Origin: Ruminococcus sp.
Lineage (GTDB): Bacteria; Bacillota; Clostridia; Oscillospirales; Ruminococcaceae
NCBI GenBank assembly: GCA_003446315.1
Contig: DMBA01000394.1
Coordinates: 1-5,581 of the forward strand
Reading direction: 5' to 3'
DNA length: 5,581 nt
Made by a program: the position numbers and the translations under genes. The notes under the pieces are model-generated. The model saw nothing but the letters and a program-made list of their open reading frames with translations, had not been told where the DNA came from and did not search any database. This document shows, in pieces, positions 1 through 5,581 of this stretch. The stretch's first letter is position 1, and each line of letters opens with the position of its first letter.

Positions 1-17
1 GAATCGCACAGCGATTC
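1..17. repeat. Perfect 7-bp inverted repeat at window edge
   Basis: GAATCGC (1-7) and GCGATTC (11-17) are exact reverse complements separated by ACA. On neither strand is a T-run visible after it within the window, although the minus-strand continuation lies outside. It may be the terminator of the neighbouring gene to the left, or one arm of a dispersed repeat that includes 1-123. Confidence 0.55.
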
Positions 18-21
18 GCAG

Positions 22-47
22 AAAAACCGACAGCTTTCAGTTGTTGG
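22..47 (-). terminator. Weak second terminator-like hairpin
   Basis: Reading the minus strand, CCAACA (47-42) can pair with TGTCGG (32-27) with one A-C mismatch, across a 9-base loop, and is followed directly by TTTTT (26-22). The stem is short and imperfect, so this is at most a backup terminator behind the strong one at 70-105. Confidence 0.35.
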
Positions 48-69
48 CGAGAACTTTATCTACAAAACG

Positions 70-105
70 AGCCACCGTATCAGCGCGAAATCTGATACGG
101 TGGCT
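70..105 (-). terminator. Strong intrinsic terminator closing the operon, possibly bidirectional
   Basis: A perfect 13-bp inverted repeat (71-83 with 92-104) surrounds an 8-base loop and gains a 14th A-T pair at 70/105. On the minus strand the stem begins 19 bases after the TGA of the ATP-grasp gene and is followed by TCGTTTTG, a short U tract two bases beyond the stem. On the plus strand it is followed by TTTGTATT, so it could also stop transcription arriving from the left. The stem is longer and more perfect than most terminators, which is noted under findings. Confidence 0.85.
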
Positions 106-123
106 TTGTATTATCATGAAAAA

Positions 124-1152
124 TCATGCATTTTCGAGGATGGTCATTTTGATATCCTTCTGAGCAATGACATTATATTTCGGGACGAGAGTAGCGGGAT
201 CTGCTTCCTGACCGCGCAGCCACTGAACGATAGCCAGCGGGAGATTGACACCTGCTGCATGGCTGAACGGATAACCGCCGCCGAAACGCGCATTCATTTC
301 CAGCACATAGATGGTATCGCCGGCTTTGAATACATCCACATCCAGATTGCCGATATGCTTCATATAAGCGCTCAAAGCCTTGCCTGTCTCACGGAGCGCA
401 GGGTCATCAACGGTGATGGCGCAGTCTGTTTCGCCGGAGCGCATCGCATATTTCATTTTGCAGATGGTGGTCATATATTCTGCATTGAGATTGTTAATGA
501 TATCCAGACCATATTCCTGACCGTCGATTTTCTCCTGAATCAGTACACAGTCATCCAAAGTCTGCTCAGATTCATATTTGAGATAAGTCCGCATTGCCAC
601 ATTTTTGACTTTCTTATAGAAAACGAGCAATTCTTCTTCATTTTCAGCCTCAAACACACCGATGGAACCCATGCCCCAGCGCGGCTTTACCATCAGCGGG
701 AACGAGATGCTGCCGTCTTTTACGGCGTTCAGGGCATCCGCAGTATGCAGGAAGGTTGCCGGTGTGCGGAATCCGTTTTCATTCAGGGCACGGAATGTGA
801 GCCATTTATCGTTGCAGCGGTGGATCACTTCCGGATCGGAAACGATCACTTTTGTACCGATTTCAGCGAATTTTTCCTTGTTCTGCGAAAGAATCGGCAA
901 ATCAATGTCAAACAGGGAAATAATGGCATGAATCTCATTTTTCTTGCAATAATCCAGCAAAAACGGGATATAATTTGCATCATAGATCAGCGGTGTCACG
1001 ACTGCTTCATCTGCAACGAGAAATGCAGGCGACTTATCCGAGCTGTTCGCAACATGGATCTTACCCTTTCCGCCGAGCGCTGCTCTGAAATACTCGACCA
1101 GATAGCTGCGTCTTCCGACAGAGGTAAACAATAAATTCAGATTTTCAGACAT
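124..1152 (-). CDS. ATP-grasp ligase, carbamoyl-phosphate-synthase-like
   Basis: An ATP-grasp enzyme of 342 residues that should activate a carboxylate as an acyl-phosphate and join it to an amine, thiol or hydroxyl. Domain order is a pre-ATP-grasp Rossmann-like region beginning LLFTSVGRRSYLVEYF (7-22), a linker with SDPEVIHRCNDKWLTFRAL (105-123), and the ATP-grasp core: FPLMVKPRWGMGSIGV (151-166) with nucleotide-binding K156 and a glycine loop, VLIQEKIDGQEYGLDII (203-219), MRSGETDCAI (237-246), and the metal-binding C-terminal motif VLEMNARFGGGYP (283-295) with E285 and N287. The start chosen is ATG at 1152 because AAGGGAG lies eight bases upstream; a longer reading from 1179 adds nine residues, overlaps the previous gene and lacks a comparable site. 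It is the last gene of the operon, 14 bp after the PLP enzyme, and is followed by a strong terminator. The acceptor and acid are not identifiable; amino-acid attachment to a glycan is an inference. Confidence 0.9.
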   Translation of the reverse strand: MSENLNLLFTSVGRRSYLVEYFRAALGGKGKIHVANSSDKSPAFLVADEAVVTPLIYDANYIPFLLDYCKKNEIHAIISLFDIDLPILSQNKEKFAEIGTKVIVSDPEVIHRCNDKWLTFRALNENGFRTPATFLHTADALNAVKDGSISFPLMVKPRWGMGSIGVFEAENEEELLVFYKKVKNVAMRTYLKYESEQTLDDCVLIQEKIDGQEYGLDIINNLNAEYMTTICKMKYAMRSGETDCAITVDDPALRETGKALSAYMKHIGNLDVDVFKAGDTIYVLEMNARFGGGYPFSHAAGVNLPLAIVQWLRGQEADPATLVPKYNVIAQKDIKMTILENA

Positions 1153-1160
1153 TGCTGCTG

Positions 1161-1167
1161 CTCCCTT
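1161..1167 (-). promoter_or_regulatory. Ribosome binding site that fixes the ATP-grasp start
   Basis: AAGGGAG on the minus strand, followed by the 8-base spacer CAGCAGCA and ATG at 1152-1150. Its first A is also the last base of the TGA stop of the PLP gene, so termination and re-initiation are physically coupled. It favours the start at 1152 over the longer option at 1179. Confidence 0.85.
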
Positions 1168-2123
1168 CATTGATGGCATTTTGAAAGATAATCAAAGAAT
1201 AACGGCGTTCCGCCGGTATGCAAAAACAGAATATTCTGACCGGAACGCTTCTGTTCGCGCAAATAAGCGAGCATTCCGTGGAATCCTTTACCGGAATAGG
1301 TGGGATCCAGCGGCATGCCGAACTTGTGATACGCCATACGAATGGCATCAGAGATGCCGCTGTCATATTTGCCGTAACCGCCGCAAAGGTAGTGATCCGT
1401 GACGATCACAGGGCTGTCATTGCGTTCAGCGATCGGATGTGCGGCGAAATAGGCATCCAGATAATTCCGGATGACACCGGCTTCCTGCTCCGCCTGCCGC
1501 GCAACGGATATGCCGACAATTTCCTGCTGCACACCGGCTTCTGCTGCACCTGCGAGCAAGCCGGAATGGGTCATGCCGGTACCGGTTGCAAGGAAAACGG
1601 TATCGAAGGAAAGCTGCATCTCCGCAGCCTGCGCAGCGATCTCGTGATAAACCTTTGCATATGCACGAACCGGCGTTTCCTTATTGGTGCTGCCGGTGCT
1701 GTCTCCGTAGATATAGTAATACTGCAAGCCCTCTGCGGCACAAGCCTGCATGGCTTCTTCAACGGTTTCACGGACATTCTGTTTCAGGCAGGTGTGGAGT
1801 GTGACACCGCATGAATGCACCAGCGTGCTGTTCGCCGTAACGACCCGTTCACCGTCATCGTCAGCCGGTGTGACGATATGGCAGGGGATGCCGTTTGCCT
1901 TGCTCATATTGGCAAGCACGCGGCACAGATTGGAACGGGCATTTCCGTAACCGATCAGGCAATTGCAGCCTTTCTGCTTCATATCGGCAAAATATTCCTG
2001 TGCAATGCGAACCTTATTGCCGCCGAAGGAAAAAGGGAGCAGATCATCCCGCTTGACAAAAATATGATTGCCTTCCAGTATGCCAAGGTCTGTGATCGGA
2101 GTAACTGTCTGCAATGGAATCAT
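1167..2123 (-). CDS. PLP-dependent D-cysteine desulfhydrase / ACC deaminase-like enzyme (fold type II)
   Basis: A cytoplasmic fold-type II PLP enzyme of 318 residues (family usually 320-340), likely acting on a small amino acid by beta-elimination, replacement, deamination or racemisation. N-terminal IFVKRDDLLP (21-30) leads to FGGNK (33-37), where K37 (nt 2015-2013) is the expected Schiff-base lysine. A glycine-rich ATGTGMTHSG (179-188) should bind the PLP phosphate, and LDPTYSGK (272-279) and LHTGGTPLFFDY (301-312) are characteristic C-terminal signatures. The substrate-loop motif is ARSNL (62-66), whereas ACC deaminase has SNQ and D-cysteine desulfhydrase SNH, so the substrate may differ from both. 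The ATG at 2123 touches its own AAAGG ribosome site (zero spacing). TTG at 2114-2112 has ideal 8-base spacing and could be the true start, giving 315 residues. It ends 14 bp before the ATP-grasp start, implying co-translation and shared function. The substrate cannot be read from sequence. Confidence 0.86.
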   Translation of the reverse strand: MIPLQTVTPITDLGILEGNHIFVKRDDLLPFSFGGNKVRIAQEYFADMKQKGCNCLIGYGNARSNLCRVLANMSKANGIPCHIVTPADDDGERVVTANSTLVHSCGVTLHTCLKQNVRETVEEAMQACAAEGLQYYYIYGDSTGSTNKETPVRAYAKVYHEIAAQAAEMQLSFDTVFLATGTGMTHSGLLAGAAEAGVQQEIVGISVARQAEQEAGVIRNYLDAYFAAHPIAERNDSPVIVTDHYLCGGYGKYDSGISDAIRMAYHKFGMPLDPTYSGKGFHGMLAYLREQKRSGQNILFLHTGGTPLFFDYLSKCHQ

Positions 2124-2128
2124 CCTTT
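2123..2128 (-). promoter_or_regulatory. Ribosome binding site that favours a TTG start for the PLP gene
   Basis: AAAGGA on the minus strand overlaps the A of the ATG at 2123, leaving no spacer for that codon. An in-frame TTG at 2114-2112 lies 8 bases downstream, which is the normal distance. Either the TTG is the real start, making the protein three residues shorter, or the ATG is translated through coupling or an unseen site. Confidence 0.5.
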
Positions 2129-2139
2129 CGCAATAGAAT

Positions 2140-2156
2140 CTGCCGTGAACCGGCAG
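2140..2156 (-). repeat. Intercistronic hairpin between flippase and PLP gene
   Basis: CTGCCG and CGGCAG form a perfect 6-bp GC-rich stem with a 5-base loop inside the 36-bp gap, three bases after the flippase stop and 11 bases before the next ribosome site. There is no U-run after it, so it is not a standard terminator. It could protect the 3' end of the upstream message, attenuate, or be chance. Confidence 0.45.
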
Positions 2157-2159
2157 TAT

Positions 2160-3614
2160 TTACCGGGATTTTATTTTTCGGGATTTGATTCTGTCAATCA
2201 CTTTATGCAGGATCTTGAAGGCAAGATCTTTGGTTTTTATGAGCAGCTCTTTATTCAGCACAACAAACATCACGCAGCCGATGACCAGATTGATGCAGTA
2301 AAACGGCACAGTACGGAAGCCGCACATGATGCACATACCGATCAGGATGAGATTGGTGATGACCATTTCCATGATCGGATACTGGATCTTCTGGAATTTC
2401 CGGACATCAATCAGACGGTAAACCATCAGGAACAGATAGCTGATCGCGGTAGAAAGGGTTGCTGCAAACACACCGATCTTCTTGATAAAGAGAATATTGA
2501 TGATGAAATTCAGCGCAGCAGAGATGACCGTGGTGATGCCGATGCTTTTTGTCCGCATATTGGCAATATAGATACCGCCGAGATAAACGGCAATATTCGA
2601 GAAGAACGAGCCGATAATCAGAATGGAAATGTGGATATAGGATTCTGCATAATCGCCGCGGATGAGAATGCGGAACAGCAGCGGCTGCACCGCCATCAGC
2701 ATGGCAGCAAATCCGGCAAGGACTCTGTGCAGGATGCGGAACATCTGCGTATAATACTGATCTGCGTCCTTATCCTTGATCGTCAGGGAAGCAGATTCCG
2801 ACCATGCCATAGAGAAGGTATTTTGTGCGAGCTGGAGCAAAGTGGGGATCTTGTTTGCCGCGGCATAGATTGCATTGGCAGCCGCGCCCATATAGGCAAG
2901 GATAATCAGGCGGTCGGACATGCGCACGATCCAGAGCGAAATGGAATTGGGCACCATCGGCCATGAATACCCGATGATCTGCTTGAACAGTTTTTTTGTG
3001 ATGCGTTTCGTATCGAAGAATTGCCATGTTTTCAGTGCAACAAAGATATAAATGAACGAAACGGTTGCAGAAACGGTCAGGCTGGCGACCAGACCGTTCA
3101 GACCTGTCTTATAGTAGACGAGCAGAATGATGACCAGAATCATATTCAGGAACGAATTGATAATGGCGCTGACAGAATAGATATGGTTTTTGGAAAGTCC
3201 TCTTGCGACCTGTCTGGTCACGGCAAGCAGGATATCTGCAAAATAATAAATGATTATGAGGATGCGCAGGAAGGGAGAGAGCTTATAGAGTGCAAAATAC
3301 AGAATAATTAAAACAACAATCGAAATAGGAATGACAAAGACATACAGCAAGGTAATGATCGCATTCTGTTTTTCCCTATTATCGCGGTAATCGACCAGAA
3401 AGCGGAAGACTGCGCTTTGCACCTGCAAGGTTGCGACCGGCAGAAGCAGTGTGCACAGCACCGTGATGAGGTCAAAGGTACCGTATTCATCCTTCGTCAG
3501 CTCGCCGGTATAGATCGGGAGCGTGATAAAGGAAGCAAGTTTCGGGAGAAATGTACCGAAAGCAAGTATAAACGTGCTTTTCAGGAAATTCTTTTCCCTT
3601 GAAGTTTTGCCCAT
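2160..3614 (-). CDS. Wzx-type polysaccharide flippase (MOP/MATE superfamily)
   Basis: Expected to move undecaprenyl-diphosphate-linked oligosaccharide units across the cytoplasmic membrane for polymerisation or transfer outside. The 484-residue protein is strongly hydrophobic, with roughly 12-14 membrane segments at about 12-32, 47-67, 86-107, 114-133, 148-168, 173-193, 229-247, 287-310, 323-345, 358-376, 379-398, 412-430 and 436-453, separated by short basic loops. Typical flippase features are the N-terminal amphipathic stretch leading into ILAFGTFLPKLASFITLPIY (16-35), the GELTKDEYGTFDL loop (37-49), a polar RMSDRLII segment (231-238) in a membrane helix, and the NKIPTLLQLAQNTFSMAWS region (254-272). 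The C-terminal tail (470-484) is lysine/arginine rich and cytoplasmic. The ATG start has AGGAGAG ten bases upstream. It sits 31 bp after the glycosyltransferase and 36 bp before the PLP enzyme. Stop is TAA. A MurJ-like lipid II role is less likely given the glycosylation context and divergence. Confidence 0.9.
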   Translation of the reverse strand: MGKTSREKNFLKSTFILAFGTFLPKLASFITLPIYTGELTKDEYGTFDLITVLCTLLLPVATLQVQSAVFRFLVDYRDNREKQNAIITLLYVFVIPISIVVLIILYFALYKLSPFLRILIIIYYFADILLAVTRQVARGLSKNHIYSVSAIINSFLNMILVIILLVYYKTGLNGLVASLTVSATVSFIYIFVALKTWQFFDTKRITKKLFKQIIGYSWPMVPNSISLWIVRMSDRLIILAYMGAAANAIYAAANKIPTLLQLAQNTFSMAWSESASLTIKDKDADQYYTQMFRILHRVLAGFAAMLMAVQPLLFRILIRGDYAESYIHISILIIGSFFSNIAVYLGGIYIANMRTKSIGITTVISAALNFIINILFIKKIGVFAATLSTAISYLFLMVYRLIDVRKFQKIQYPIMEMVITNLILIGMCIMCGFRTVPFYCINLVIGCVMFVVLNKELLIKTKDLAFKILHKVIDRIKSRKIKSR

Positions 3615-3624
3615 AAGTTCAGAA

Positions 3625-3631
3625 CTCTCCT
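3625..3631 (-). promoter_or_regulatory. Ribosome binding site of the flippase gene
   Basis: AGGAGAG on the minus strand, 10 bases before ATG at 3614-3612. The spacer TTCTGAACTT, together with the preceding AG, forms a near-palindrome (AGTTC-T-GAACT) too tightly spaced to be a hairpin. Confidence 0.75.
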
Positions 3632-3645
3632 ATTTATCCTTATGC

Positions 3646-4728
3646 TTATTTTGCAGCGTCTTGTTTCATCGTATCAAAAGCAGTTTGCCAGATCTGAATT
3701 TTCAGACCCATATCCTGCCGTGCAGACATCGCAGCAATATTGTTCAGCTTCAATTCTGCATCTTCCCGGATCAGAGCATCAATGGAATCGTATCCGCTGA
3801 TCTCCTCAATATCGTGGAGCTGACAGCCGAGATGCCGGTAATGCTCCCACATATTGGTATCGCGGCGGATATAGACCTTTGCGCCGCAGAGCACCATTTG
3901 GGTAATATTGCCCATAGCCTGCTGGCGGTCGTTGTTATAAAGCCCGACATCCATGCTGTTGAGATATTTCAGGTATTCTTCGCCGCTGAGTTTTTCGGTC
4001 AGCGGAACGACTTTCTCGCTTCCGAAGATCGAAACGGCGTAATCGGTGACTTTTTTTGCATATGCCTGATAATCGCCGAGCCCGTAATTCAGCGGGAGAT
4101 GGATCCGGATGTTCTCATCTTTGAACTGTTTGAGCATATCCAGCGCCTGACAATGCTGATTTGTCGCAGTTGCGCTGTTTCCGATGATGATGTCGATGCA
4201 GTCCTTCTGCTTTTTGCTGCGATCGAGCGAATTGACCAGCTCTGCATTGCAGGCAGCCAGCGGATAAGATGCTTTGAGGTTGCGTCCTTTTGCGCCGTAC
4301 CAATCCTGCACCAGTTTCCAGTCTCCGTCCGAGAAGGTGGAGATATAGGGGATTTTGGGTGCAATGCGGCGTTTCATCCACTCAAAAACCTTATCCGTCA
4401 AGGATTTGTTCTTTTTATTGCGGATATAAATATCTGCGCCGAATACGACCCAATTGCATTTTTTCAGCAGCCACGGTTGTAAAAACAGCGCAAGAATCAC
4501 GGCTTTGTTAAACATGCCGTGAATGATGATATAATCCGAACGATAGAGATAAACCGGCATTTTCAAAGAAACAGACTGCACAATGCCGCAGCCGTTCAGT
4601 TTCCGATATTGCGCTTCATCCGGATATTTGCCCAGAAAAACATGCTCAGTCTTATCGAAATGGGTACTGAGCATTTTGAAAAATTCCTTTGTAAACATGG
4701 AATTGGAACCGAGAATATGCAAAAACAC
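3646..4728 (-). CDS. WecF-like glycosyltransferase (GT56 / Fuc4NAc transferase family)
   Basis: Likely transfers a sugar from a nucleotide donor to a lipid-linked oligosaccharide at the inner face of the membrane. The 360 residues match the length of E. coli WecF (about 359), which adds Fuc4NAc to lipid II of enterobacterial common antigen. Family-like features, recalled and not aligned by tool, are HILGS near the N-terminus (4-8), IHGMFN (69-74; WecF has FHGQFN), VFGADIY (95-101; WecF has IWGADLY), GNSATATNQH (183-192; WecF has GNSGDRSNEH), PLNYG (211-215), LTEKLSGEEYL (243-253) and DVGLYNNDRQQAMGNI (260-275; WecF has an RQQGIG equivalent). No signal peptide or clear membrane span is present, as expected for a peripheral GT-B enzyme. 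The GTG start is supported by AAGGGAG nine bases upstream; the next in-frame option, TTG at codon 3, is too close to change much. It lies 31 bp before the flippase. Donor and acceptor are unknown and need not be those of WecF. Confidence 0.85.
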   Translation of the reverse strand: MFLHILGSNSMFTKEFFKMLSTHFDKTEHVFLGKYPDEAQYRKLNGCGIVQSVSLKMPVYLYRSDYIIIHGMFNKAVILALFLQPWLLKKCNWVVFGADIYIRNKKNKSLTDKVFEWMKRRIAPKIPYISTFSDGDWKLVQDWYGAKGRNLKASYPLAACNAELVNSLDRSKKQKDCIDIIIGNSATATNQHCQALDMLKQFKDENIRIHLPLNYGLGDYQAYAKKVTDYAVSIFGSEKVVPLTEKLSGEEYLKYLNSMDVGLYNNDRQQAMGNITQMVLCGAKVYIRRDTNMWEHYRHLGCQLHDIEEISGYDSIDALIREDAELKLNNIAAMSARQDMGLKIQIWQTAFDTMKQDAAK

Positions 4729-4737
4729 AAATAAACG

Positions 4738-4744
4738 CTCCCTT
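4738..4744 (-). promoter_or_regulatory. Ribosome binding site supporting the GTG start of the glycosyltransferase
   Basis: AAGGGAG on the minus strand with a 9-base spacer before GTG at 4728-4726. The same heptamer precedes the ATP-grasp gene, which supports both start choices and the idea of one host genome. Confidence 0.8.
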
Positions 4745-4753
4745 ATGTTTGAT

Positions 4754-4769
4754 ATTGTTTCCGAACAAT
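4754..4769 (-). repeat. Leader hairpin before the glycosyltransferase
   Basis: In the 83-bp gap, the largest inside the operon, ATTGTT and AACAAT (minus strand) pair perfectly over a 4-base CGGA loop, ending 9 bases before the AAGGGAG ribosome site. The AT-rich stem is only moderately stable. No U-run follows. A role in translation control is possible but unproven. Confidence 0.4.
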
Positions 4770-4784
4770 GGAGTGTTGCGGCAG

Positions 4785-4796
4785 AGCATGCATGCT
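4785..4796. repeat. Perfect 12-bp palindrome in the SDR-glycosyltransferase gap
   Basis: AGCATGCATGCT reads identically on both strands and lies 15 bases after the SDR stop codon. It could be a dimeric regulator site or a short RNA hairpin (4-bp stem, 4-base loop). No convincing -35/-10 pair is seen beside it, so no internal promoter is called. Confidence 0.4.
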
Positions 4797-4811
4797 GTCC
4801 GCGTTATGATA

Positions 4812-5581
4812 TTATTGCGATTGTTTGCGCTGCTCCAGTTTATAGCGCAGGATCCGCCGGATGCTTTCTGAGAGCTGGATCTGCGGTGCAAAGCCGGTAT
4901 CATGCAGCAGAGCACTGCCGTTGAGTGCAGAATTCAGGCACTTTTCGCCGGCATTGACTGCAATCGTGACAGTTCGGTTCAATTCCGCTGCAAACACATC
5001 CGCGATGGTTTCCGCCATCGTTTTGAGGGTATAGGTTGTCTCGCTGCCGAGATTATAGGCTTCACGCCATGTTTCCGGCGCGATCTTTGTCAGGCTCAGG
5101 ATGCCCTTTGCAGCATCTTCCACATTCATATAGCCGAAGAACTGCTGATCGTCCGTGACGGTCAGGCTGCCGGTTTCCAGCGCAAGATCGACCATTTTAT
5201 TGGTGACGCGCTGATCGAATGCTTCCCCGATCAGGCTTGCCATACGGATATTGGTATGCGGGATATCGGCACAAACGGTATTGACCATCAGCTCCACGGC
5301 ATATTTTCCGACGGCATATTTTGTAGTCAGCACAGCCGGATCAGATTCCGCAGCGGGCTCTTTCCGTTCCGGATCATAGATCGACTGCGAAGAAATATTG
5401 ATAAACGCGCCTGCCCCCTGAGAGACTGCGAGCCGCAGCACCTTCGCAACAAAATCCAAACCGTTTGCGATCACGGCGCTGTCTGCATTCCGCGGAAAAG
5501 CACACTGGATCACAATGTCGATCTGCGAGAAATCGAAATTGTCGATGTCGTCATTATGCACCGGAATAATATTTGCCGCCT
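4812..5581 (-). CDS. NAD-dependent epimerase/dehydratase (extended SDR), 5'-truncated by the window edge
   Basis: Likely interconverts or dehydrates a nucleotide-activated sugar in the cytoplasm, supplying a donor for the glycosyltransferase downstream. The frame stays open to the window edge (codons AANIIPV precede the GTG at 5561), so that GTG is an internal valine and the N-terminal Rossmann GxxGxxG motif lies outside. Counting from 5561, visible landmarks are the beta strand IDIVIQCAF (14-22), where family members usually read VIHLAA; the active-site strand FINISSQSIY (53-62) with its serines; the catalytic YxxxK as YAVGK (82-86, nt 5318-5304); and the C-terminal substrate-domain signatures FGYMNVEDAAKGI (142-154) and AYNLGS (168-173). 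The stop is TAA at 4814-4812. The 255 visible residues plus a missing stretch of roughly 50-60 match the usual family length of about 310. The exact sugar substrate cannot be read from the sequence. It is the first visible gene of the operon, which continues upstream. Confidence 0.9.
   Translation of the reverse strand, partial: AANIIPVHNDDIDNFDFSQIDIVIQCAFPRNADSAVIANGLDFVAKVLRLAVSQGAGAFINISSQSIYDPERKEPAAESDPAVLTTKYAVGKYAVELMVNTVCADIPHTNIRMASLIGEAFDQRVTNKMVDLALETGSLTVTDDQQFFGYMNVEDAAKGILSLTKIAPETWREAYNLGSETTYTLKTMAETIADVFAAELNRTVTIAVNAGEKCLNSALNGSALLHDTGFAPQIQLSESIRRILRYKLEQRKQSQ

Noticed and set aside
37..117. Minus-strand 26-codon open frame running through the terminator
   Set aside because: No ribosome binding site before the ATG, and it is built from the two arms of the terminator stem. 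Kept only as part of the repeat-element idea.
100..1134. Long plus-strand open frame (344 codons) opposite the ATP-grasp gene, open back to position 1
   Set aside because: Its codons are in register with the minus-strand gene, which tends to keep the opposite frame open. The translation is rich in H, F, I and C and resembles no family, and the minus-strand protein has clear ATP-grasp motifs.
1815..2966. 383-codon plus-strand open frame spanning the PLP-flippase junction
   Set aside because: It is antisense to two clearly recognisable genes and its product is full of H, D and Q without domains, typical of a shadow frame. No good ribosome site or plus-strand neighbours support it.
4051..4057. 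In-frame A_AAA_AAA heptamer in the glycosyltransferase (a similar one lies at 2991-2997 in the flippase), a possible frameshift site
   Set aside because: Both genes read intact to family length, no stimulatory structure is evident, and the -1 product of the glycosyltransferase would end within about 40 codons without any recognisable domain. Ordinary lysine codons explain it.
3523..4482. 319-codon plus-strand open frame opposite the glycosyltransferase
   Set aside because: Antisense shadow in register with a gene that has family motifs throughout. It also starts inside the flippase gene.
4729..4811. Internal promoter before the glycosyltransferase
   Set aside because: The best candidates (TTGTTC with CATAAG or similar) have poor -10 matches and a short spacer, so no promoter is called.

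Overview
The window holds five consecutive minus-strand genes, tightly packed and ending at a strong hairpin terminator. It reads as the distal end of a surface-polysaccharide (capsule, exopolysaccharide or wall-glycan) operon. The clear AAGGGAG/AGGAGAG ribosome binding sites, GTG/TTG start usage and mid-range GC suggest a Gram-positive Bacillota, possibly a gut Ruminococcus-like organism. That placement is an impression from style and gene content; there is no rRNA or other marker here to prove it.

In transcription order (right to left): (1) the C-terminal part of an NAD-dependent sugar epimerase/dehydratase (extended SDR), whose N-terminus lies beyond position 5581; (2) a glycosyltransferase resembling the WecF/GT56 family (Fuc4NAc transferase of enterobacterial common antigen); (3) a 484-residue multi-spanning Wzx/MOP-type flippase; (4) a PLP-dependent enzyme of the D-cysteine desulfhydrase/ACC deaminase fold; (5) an ATP-grasp ligase of the CarB-like type. 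Gaps between genes are 83, 31, 36 and 14 bp, so one transcript is likely. Positions 1-123 after the last gene contain a 13-14 bp perfect terminator stem and two further inverted repeats, and no convincing gene.

Genes 1-3 fit the standard logic of making a nucleotide sugar, adding it to an undecaprenyl-linked oligosaccharide and flipping the product. Genes 4-5 are less standard. A PLP amino-acid enzyme directly followed by an ATP-dependent ligase suggests a small module that makes or modifies an amino acid and attaches it by an amide or ester bond, perhaps as a non-sugar decoration of the glycan. This coupling is the most interesting hypothesis in the window. It rests on gene order and family membership, not on direct evidence. 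I found no CRISPR array, insertion sequence, tRNA or rRNA.
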